Shown here: positions 52,901 to 61,400 of the stretch, piece by piece
How positions within the stretch are numbered: position 1 is the stretch's first letter
Layout of the letters: each line of letters starts with the position of its first letter
Source: an uncultured Bacteroidales bacterium
GTDB taxonomy: Bacteria > Bacteroidota > Bacteroidia > Bacteroidales > SZUA-534
Length of the DNA stretch: 64,000 nucleotides
Assembly: GCA_902790595.1 (NCBI GenBank)
Contig: CADASL010000004.1
Location: forward strand, 372,001-436,000
Direction: 5' to 3'
Notes under the pieces: generated by a model
The model's database searches: none
Told to the model about the DNA's origin: nothing
What the model saw: the letters and a program-made list of their open reading frames with translations, nothing else
Translations under genes and position numbers: made by a program

Positions 52901-53791
52901 TTACAATCTCGCCATAATATCGGCAATGTAACTGGAATCGAACATATCGAAAGCGAAACAGCGCTTGCCCAAATCCTTAAACGATGCGCCGAAGTGAAAA
53001 ACCGTATCGTCAATTAGCAGGAAACGGTCGTGGCAACCAGTGTGCACGATTATTGAAATTGGGGCGTATTGTGAATTGTGCTTTGCAATATCGGTTTGGA
53101 GAGCATTTGAAATGTTCCGCGTAACAATGTGCGCTGCAACGGCAGTGTTCCGTTTGTCTAAAATGGCAAGTGTGGTTTCGTCTATATAATTGTCTATCAA
53201 AATAATTCTTTGCCTCGCAGTTTTTACCAAATCGCAGACAAACACGTAAGCATCAAAAATCTGGTCCTCATAAAAAATGCCTTCAACTGGCGGCAGCGAC
53301 GTGCGGACAAAGAAATCAATCTGGTTTTGATGTTTTTCGAGGATACGGTCGTATTGTGAAAAGCGTTTCTCAACATTTTGTTCAATATGTTCCAACCGTT
53401 GGTTGATGGAGTATCCTCGAAGCAAGTATTCCTTCAATATCTTATTTGCCCACTGGCGGAATAGCGTGGCGTTGATGCTGTTGACGCGGTATCCAACAGA
53501 AAGAATAGCATCAAGATTATAGAATTTTGTTTTGTATGATTTCCCGTCGTTGGCAGTTAGTTCCAAAATGGAACAAACTGAATTTTCGTTCAATTCTTGC
53601 GATTTGAAAATATTGTTCAAATGCTTCGTGATAGCAGGTCTTTGTGTGCCGAAAAGTTCAGCAATTTGCGATTGCGTCAGCCATACAGTTTCCTGTCCCA
53701 TACGCACTTCCAATCGAATGGTCTCATCTGGTTGATAAAGAACAATCTCGTTTGCGTTGGTATCCGATAGTCCACCATTCGGTTTTCCCAT
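52901..53791 (-). CDS. RhuM-family protein with C-terminal PLD-like domain
   Basis: 296 residues from ATG 53791. N-terminal RhuM/virulence domain with a helix-turn-helix-like WLTQSQIAELFGTQRPAITKHLNNIF and FYNLDAILSVGYRVNS. The C-terminal part (YEDQIFDAYVFVCDLVKTAR..RIILIDNYIDETTLAIL..CHDRFLLIDD..VFHFGASFKDLGK) resembles a PLD nuclease half with HxR(x)4D in place of HxK(x)4D. RhuM proteins are found in pathogenicity islands and mobile elements. The aminotransferase gene ends 24 bp before its start. Confidence 0.75.
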   Translation of the reverse strand: MGKPNGGLSDTNANEIVLYQPDETIRLEVRMGQETVWLTQSQIAELFGTQRPAITKHLNNIFKSQELNENSVCSILELTANDGKSYKTKFYNLDAILSVGYRVNSINATLFRQWANKILKEYLLRGYSINQRLEHIEQNVEKRFSQYDRILEKHQNQIDFFVRTSLPPVEGIFYEDQIFDAYVFVCDLVKTARQRIILIDNYIDETTLAILDKRNTAVAAHIVTRNISNALQTDIAKHNSQYAPISIIVHTGCHDRFLLIDDTVFHFGASFKDLGKRCFAFDMFDSSYIADIMARL

Positions 53792-53814
53792 TGTTGCGTA
53801 TGCACTTTTTAATC

Positions 53815-55014
53815 TCAAATCGTCCTTCCCGGATACTGCTCAAGCGCAACGGCCAGCACGTTGAGAGCCTGCGCCAAATCCTCTTTTTTCAGGACATAGG
53901 CAATACGTGCCTCGTTGCGGCCCAGTTCGGGTGTGGTGTAGAATCCGCTTGCGGGGGCCAACATAACTGTCTGACCTTCATATTCAAAGTCGCGCAGAAG
54001 CCACTCGCAGAACTTGTCGATGTCGTCCACGGGCAGTTTTGCCACCGTGTAGAACGCGCCCATTGGTATCGGCGTGTAGCAGCCTGGAATCTTGTTCAGC
54101 CCGTCAATCAGGAACTTACGGCGCTCAACAAACTCGTCGTAGGTGTTGAGCATATAATCTTCAGGCGTGTCGATTGACGCTTCGGCAATTATCTGTCCGA
54201 TGAGCGGCGGACACAACCTCGCCTGGCAGAATTTCATTACGCACGCGCGGACCTCTTCGTTCTTTGTGATGAGCGCGCCAATGCGGATACCGCACTCGCT
54301 GTATCGTTTTGAAACAGAGTCGATTAAAATTACATTCTGTTCAATTCCCTCAAGGTTGAACGCCGAAATGTAGGGCGCACCCGTGTAGCAGAACTCGCGG
54401 TAAACCTCGTCAGAGAAAAGGAACAGGTTGTACTTCTTCACAATGTCGCGCAACTGGTTCATTTCCTTGCGGGTATAAAGGTAGCCCGTCGGGTTGTTGG
54501 GGTTGCAGATTAGGATGCCCTTTGTGCGTTCGGTAATCAGCGCCTCGAATTTGTCCATTGATGGAAGCGCAAAACCGTCGTCGATGCTCGACGGAATGGT
54601 TTTGATGACCGCACCAGCCGAAATCGCGAAAGCCATATAGTTGGCGTAAGCAGGCTCGGGCACAATAATTTCGTCGCCTGGGTCAAGGCACGACATAAAC
54701 GAGAACAGCACCGCCTCCGAGCCGCCCGTGGTGATGATAATGTCCTCAACGTTGGCGTTGATGTTGAATTTGGCGTAGTACGACACCAACTTCGCTCGCA
54801 GGCTCAAAAGTCCCTCGCTGGGGGTGTATTCCAATACTTTACGGTCGATTTTCTTCATCGCTTCCAAACCCACTTCAGGTGTTGGAAGGTCGGGCTGGCC
54901 GATATTCAGGTGATAAACCTTGATTCCCTTCTTTTTTGCAGCGTTTGCAAGCGGAACCAGTCGTCTGATTGGCGACGACGGCATAATTATTCCGCGTTCA
55001 GATATTTTTGGCAT
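53815..55014 (-). CDS. Class I/II PLP-dependent aminotransferase
   Basis: 399 residues from ATG 55014. GQPDLPTP near the start, NPNNPTGYLY for substrate binding, SDEVYREF and the PLP lysine in SVSKRYSECGIRIG. Fold type I, AspB-like, likely transaminating aspartate or another amino acid. The DUF1573 gene ends 2 bp upstream of it on the same strand. Confidence 0.87.
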   Translation of the reverse strand: MPKISERGIIMPSSPIRRLVPLANAAKKKGIKVYHLNIGQPDLPTPEVGLEAMKKIDRKVLEYTPSEGLLSLRAKLVSYYAKFNINANVEDIIITTGGSEAVLFSFMSCLDPGDEIIVPEPAYANYMAFAISAGAVIKTIPSSIDDGFALPSMDKFEALITERTKGILICNPNNPTGYLYTRKEMNQLRDIVKKYNLFLFSDEVYREFCYTGAPYISAFNLEGIEQNVILIDSVSKRYSECGIRIGALITKNEEVRACVMKFCQARLCPPLIGQIIAEASIDTPEDYMLNTYDEFVERRKFLIDGLNKIPGCYTPIPMGAFYTVAKLPVDDIDKFCEWLLRDFEYEGQTVMLAPASGFYTTPELGRNEARIAYVLKKEDLAQALNVLAVALEQYPGRTI

Positions 55015-55016
55015 TG

Positions 55017-55424
55017 CTATTCTTTGTTTTCGGTTTCTTCCATTGTACCACTGATATTCAGCTCGATAGGTTCGGTGCTGAAGTTGGTGTACACATATAT
55101 TGTCTTGCTGAAAATGCCCACTCGCGATGCGTCGTAGGCAACTTTCACGGTTGCTATTTTGCCGCATTTCACAGGGCGTTTCGAGTAGGTTGGCGTGGTG
55201 CAGCCGCACGATGTACTGATGTTGCTGATTACCAGCGCCAAAGTACTATCGTTCTTTATGTTAAACTCGAATTCGGTTTTAGTGTATTGCGGATGAGTGC
55301 CGAAATCGTGTGTCATTTCGTTGATGCTCAGGTGCATACCAGGAATTGGCTGCCACTCTTGCGCTTGTGCGTTTGCCGCGCCCAACATTAGAGCCATTGC
55401 GGCAATCAAAAAAGTCTTTCTCAT
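55017..55424 (-). CDS. Secreted DUF1573 protein
   Basis: 135 residues. Signal peptide ending ANAQAQE. HDFGTHPQYTKTEFEFNIKN and the TSCGCTTPTYSK motif identify DUF1573 (Ig-like HYDIN/ASH-type domain). Function unknown; a copper or redox role is sometimes guessed from the CGC motif, but unproven. The aminotransferase gene starts 2 bp after its stop. Confidence 0.83.
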   Translation of the reverse strand: MRKTFLIAAMALMLGAANAQAQEWQPIPGMHLSINEMTHDFGTHPQYTKTEFEFNIKNDSTLALVISNISTSCGCTTPTYSKRPVKCGKIATVKVAYDASRVGIFSKTIYVYTNFSTEPIELNISGTMEETENKE

Positions 55425-55499
55425 TGTTATCGAATTTCAAAATTCCACAAAAATATCATTTTAACAAATCATTATGCCGATTCTCGCAAAATAATGCGG

Positions 55500-58400
55500 C
55501 TAATCAACCCTCACTTTTATCGCGCCCTGCCGCGTGCCAACAATGTAAATGCCGCTGTGTGGTGTGTTTATCACGATGCGCCGCGCGGGGCGTGCAGTGG
55601 CAATCAGCCTTCCTGCAATGTCGAACACGGTCACCGTCGCGCCAGCGTTCTCAACCACAATGGTGCGCCCAATGGTGTAGGCGGTCAAGCCGATGTTGGT
55701 CGTGCCAGCGATGCCAACCGTTGTGGTGTCGGGCTCTTGCGGCTTTTGTTCCTCGGGTTTTTGCTCTTCGGGTTTCGTTTGTTCGGGCTTCAGTGGCCTG
55801 ACGAGTTTCACAATGTCGTCAGCCGAACGCGGAATCAGCCTGTAACTGTTGTCGGCCGATGTGTAGTACACAATTCCAGTGATGCGGTACATTGAATCGA
55901 TTTCGAGAGCAAAATCGCTGATTCTGTATTTGTTATAGACGAGAATGCTGTTGGTTGAGTCGCATACCGTGAACAAACTCTCGAACCCGCCAGTGCAGAT
56001 AACGCTGTCAATTGTGACAATCGCATTTTGGTAAGCCGTTGATAATGCGTCTTCTACAATGATTGTGTCGGTCAAAATCCGATTGCCGTTGCTTGTGATT
56101 TCGAGGTTTTCGATTTGCTCGATGCAAGCCATTCCGAAGTTCTCGGCAATCACTCCCGAAACCTTGATTCGGTCGCCCACCGCAACAGTTGTCGCGTACA
56201 GACAACCCTCGTCAAACACCATTATTCCCGACCACATTCCTGTGCTGTCCTGAATATGGATTTCCGCGCCTTTCGATGTGATAACAATGTGAGTTACAAT
56301 GCCTTCGGTTGAAATTGGCTTGCCAATGTTCGCCATCAGGCCGCCATCGAGTTTCGCGATGTCTTTGATTGTCAATTCTTTAGATTTTTCCCAATCAACC
56401 CTCACGCTCCAAACTTTTTCTGTCAAATCCTCGGCAGTGACTTTGATTGTCTGCGGCTCGTTGAAATCCCATTTTGTTTTGGCAGTGAAAACTCTTTTAC
56501 TCGATTTGAACAAGGTTGATGAAACCGAAGCCATTTCTGCAATGGTTATGACGGGTGTAAGTTTCAGACTGTCAAGATTGTAAGCCATAATAGCGTCAAT
56601 TGTTGCGTTTGCCGTGTCAATCGTAACGCTTATAGGTGCTGTCTCTACAAAGCTGAATGTCAGAATGTTATTGTCGGAGCTTGGCTTTGGCGCCATAGTC
56701 ACGATTATTGTCCATACTTTCTGATTGACGCTGTCGCCAGCAATGACAGTTGCTGTTACTGGTTGCGATAAATCAACCGTGTCAGCCGCAAGTGAGTCGT
56801 TGATAAGCATTTGCGCGCCTTGCGATATGCGGTAAGAAACAGCCAATTGGGTTAGGTCAGTTCCGTAAGGCACTTCAACCAAAACGCCCGTAGCCGCGGG
56901 GTAGATTTTTGCCTCAATGCCGCCAATGCTCATTTTCAATATATCAGCGTTGTGTCCGATGCCGTGTCGCCCGATGTCGCTCCAGTCATCTTTGCCGAGC
57001 ACCATCCACTGGCTGTCGAGTGAGTCGGTTCCCGCCGATTCGTTCCAATAAGTTGTGCCGCAGATGCTTACGTTGCGCACGATGGTGTGGTCTGTCGAAA
57101 CTTTTTCGACACCCGCCGCCGACCAGTAATTAGCCGCATCACATTCACCGAACGGTCCGAGAACGTCAATCAGAACAGTGTCAGTGCCGTTTTTGCGGAA
57201 CAACCCGAGCAGGTCATCGCCCGTGAAAGTGGTTGTTTTTGTGGTGGATACATCAGCATTCTGTTTGATGGCAGTTGCCGCGCTGCTGTTAGCCACAACC
57301 AGCACCTCGTTCGGCATCAGCCACCCCGTCAGTTGCAACGATGTCTGTTTGCGCGAGCTGCTTGTGAACTCGTCCAGCGTCACGAAATATCGGCTCAAAT
57401 CGGCCGCCGTGTCGCACGGGTTGTAGATTTCATAGTATTTGTTGTTTGACGAACCCTTCGCATACTCGCTGAAATAGAGGTCTGGTTGCGGAGCGGTGCG
57501 CGTTGAGAATGTCCAAGTTGGCAGTGTTGCGGAGTTGCCTGCCAAGTCTTTCACCGCGCCAGCGGGCAATTCCACAGAATATTCAGTTTCGAAATTCAAA
57601 CCGCTGACAAACGCCTTCACCATAGTGTCGTTCACCGCAACAATCAATGCTTCAGTGTTGCCCACATTCAATTTTGCACCATCTGTGACAACAACTTTTT
57701 CGTCGAAAGTCATACGGATATACAGCGAATTGGCGAGACTGTCACTTCCGTTTGCCGGACTTTGCCGAACAACCATCGGAGCCTTTGTATCGCTGATTGT
57801 CACGGCGATGCTGTCGAGCGCAATGCCGTTGCGCACGGCCTTCACCAATCCGTTGCCGAACATCGCATCAGGAACAACGAAATTCCATTCGCCCAAATCT
57901 ACGCTTATTGCCGAGTCGGTTAGCTGGATTGTATTATTTTGAATATCAAGACTTAAACTAATATCAGAAATGTTGTAACACGTCCACGACAAACTGATGG
58001 TGTCGCCCGTTCCGAACGCGTTGGAGGCGAGCGGAGAGAAGGTGAGATGCGGCTCAGGCTCTTTCGCGACGCTCACCGTCCAGTTTTTCACCGTCAAATC
58101 CTCGGCCGTCACCGCGATGGTCTGTGGCTCGTCGAAGTCCCAGCGGGTTTTCGCCGTGAATATGCCGCGGCTCGACTTGAACAGCGTCGTTGGAACTTTG
58201 GCTTTCTCAGAAATCGTGATGACTGGCGTAAGTTTCAGACTGTCAAGATTGTATGCCACAATGGCATCGATTGTCGCATTGGAGGTGTCAATCGTAACGC
58301 TGATTGGCGTTGCCTCCACGAAGGTGAACGAGAGGATGTCCTTCTCCGAGCTTGGTCTCGGCCCCACATTCACACTGATAGCCCAATCTTTTCGGTTGAT

Positions 58401-61400
58401 GCTGTCGCCCGCGATGATTGTTGCAGTTATTGGTTGCGAGAAATCAATAGTGTCAGTTGCAGGCTCGTCGTTTATTACCATCAGCGCACCTTGTGATATT
58501 CGGCAGGTCACCGCCATCTCCGTCAGGTTGGTACCGTACGGCACATCTATAGAGACTATCCTTTCAGTGCTATCAATTGTTGCAGCAACGCCTCCAATGC
58601 TCATTTTCAATATTTCGGCGTTGTGTCCTATGCCGTGTCTGCCGAGGCTACTAAAGTCGTCTTTGTCGAGAACCGTCCACTGGCTGTCGAGCGAGTCTGT
58701 TCCGGCTGATTCTGTCCAATCGATTGTACCGCGGATGACTACATTGCGCACGATTGTGTGGTTTGTCGAAGCGTTAGCGATTTCCGCCGCTGCCCAGTTT
58801 GCCGCCACATCACAGTTGCCAAAAGGACCGAGAACATCAATCAACACCGTGTCGTCACCGTCTTTTCGGAACAAGCCGAGCAGGTCGTCTCCGGTAAAGT
58901 TGGTAGTCTTTGTGGTTGATACGTCTGCCATTCGATTGATTTCCGCGGCAGCGCTGCTGTTAGCGACAACCAAAACCTCGTCCGGTAGTAGCCAACCAGA
59001 CAGTTGAAGGGATGCCAGACTGCGGCTGCTCGAAGAGAAGTTGTCCATCGTCACAAAATAGCTGCTCAAGTCAACCGCAGTGTCGCACGGGTTGTAGATT
59101 TCGTAGTATTTGTTGTTTGACGAACCCTTTGCGTACTCGCTAAAATAGAGGTCGGGTTGTGGAGCGGTGCGCGTTGTGAAGGTCCAAGCCGGCAGAATTG
59201 TTGAGTTCCCGGCCAAGTCACAAATCGCTCCTTCCGAAAGGCTGATGTTGTGTAAGGTGTTGTAATCCAAACCGCTGACAAACGCCTTCACCATAGTGTC
59301 GTTCACTGCGATAATAGCAGCCTCAACGCTGCCCACATTCAATTTTGCGCCTTCGCCAACCGTAATCCGCTCATCGAAAGTCATACTGATATACATCGAG
59401 TTAGCGAGACTGTCATTCCCGTTTGCCGGACTCTGCCGAACAACCACTGGCGCCTTTGTGTCGCTGATTGTCACGGCGATGCTGTCCAAAGCCACACCGT
59501 TTCGCACAGCTTTCACCAATCCATTGCCGAACATCGCGTCGGGAATTGTGTACTGCCAACCGCCCAAATCTGCGCTTATTGCCGAATCGGTCAGCTGGAT
59601 TGTATTGTTCTGAATATCAAGCGTCAAAGTGATTTGCGAAATGTTGTAACTCGTCCACGACAAACTGATGGTGTCGCCCGTTCCGAACGAGTTGGAGGCG
59701 AGCGGAGAGAAGGTGAGGTGCGGCTCTGGCTCTTTCTCGACGCTCACCATCCAGTTTTTCACCGTCAAATCCTCGGCCGTCACCGTAATTGTCTGCGGCT
59801 CGTCGAAGTCCCAACGGGTTTTAGCCGTGAATATGCCGCGGCTCGACCTGAACAGAGTCGTTGGAACTTTGGCTTTCTCAGAAATCGTGATGACTGGCGT
59901 AAGTTTCAGACTGTCAAGATTGTAAGCCACCACGGCGTCGATTCTGGCGTTCGTTGTGTCAATCGAAACACTGATTGGCGTTGTCTCCACAAAATTGAAT
60001 GTCAAGATGTTGGCATCAGAACTTGGTCTTGGCGCCATAGTTACGGTTATTGTCCACTCTTTCTGATTAATACCGTCACCGGCAGCGATGGTCGCTAGAA
60101 CCGGAGAGGAGAAATCGATGGTGTCAGCCGCAAGAGAGTCGTTGATAAGCATTTGCGCGCCTTGCGAGATGCGGAAAGTGGTGAAAAGATGCTCAATGTC
60201 AGTTCCGTAGGGCACTTCAACCGAGACGGTCGTATCCGCGTTGTTGACAGTTGCAGCTTTACCGCCGATGCTCATTCTCAGTATTTCCGTTCCGTGCCCG
60301 ATGCCGTGGCGCCCGAGACTACTCAAGTCGTTCTGTTGTTCGAGGACAATCCACTGGCTGTCGAGTGAGTCGGTTCCCGCCGATTCGTTCCAATCGGCAG
60401 TGCCGCAAGTAATTATCTTTCTTACGATGGTGCGGTTCGCTGATGCGTCAGCAATGCCAGCCACAGCCCAATTTGCCGCCGTTTCGCAGTTGCCGAACGG
60501 CCCGAGAACATCAATCAGAACAGTGTCTGTGCCGTCTTTGCGGAACAATCCGAGCAAATCATCGCCAGTGAATTTAGTTGTGCCAGAGTTCGATACGTCA
60601 GTCCGCTTTTTGATTTCCGCTGATGCGCTGCCGTTTGCAACAACCAGCACCTCGTTCGGCAGCAGCCACCCCGACAGTTGCAACGATGTCTGTTTGCGCG
60701 AACTGCTTGTGAACTCGTCCATCGTCACAAAATACCGGCTCAAATCAACCGCCGTGTCGCAAGGGTTGTAAATTTCGTAGTATTTGTTGTTGGACGAACC
60801 TTTCGCGTACTCGCTGAAATAGAGGTCGGGTTGCGGTGTTGAGCGTGTCGTGAACGTCCAAGCAGGCAACGTTGCCGAGTTTCCAGCCAAGTCTTTCACT
60901 GCGCCAGCGGGCAGTTCAACGGAATATTCAGTTCCGAAATTCAAACCGCTGACAAACGTTTTGGCCGCGCTGTCGCCTACAGCAGTAATCGGGAACTCCA
61001 GCTCACCGATATTAAGTTTTGCGCCTTCGGCAACCGTAATCCGCTCATCAAACACCATACTGATATACATCGAGTTGGCCAAACTGTCACTTCCGTTTTC
61101 CGGACTCTGCCGAACAACCATCGGTGCCTTTGTGTCGCTGATTGTCACAGCGAGGCTGTCGAGCGCAATGCCGTTGCGGACCGCCTTAAACATTCCATTG
61201 CCGAACATCGCATCGGGAACAACAAAATTCCATTCGCCCAAGTTGGCGCTTATTGCCGAATCGGTCAGCTGGATTGTATTGTTCTGAATATCAAGCGTCA
61301 AACTGATTTGCGAAATGTTGTAACTCGTCCACGACAAGCTGATGGTGTCGCCCGTTCCGAACGCGTTAGAGGCGAGCGGAGAGAAGGTGAGATGCGGCTC

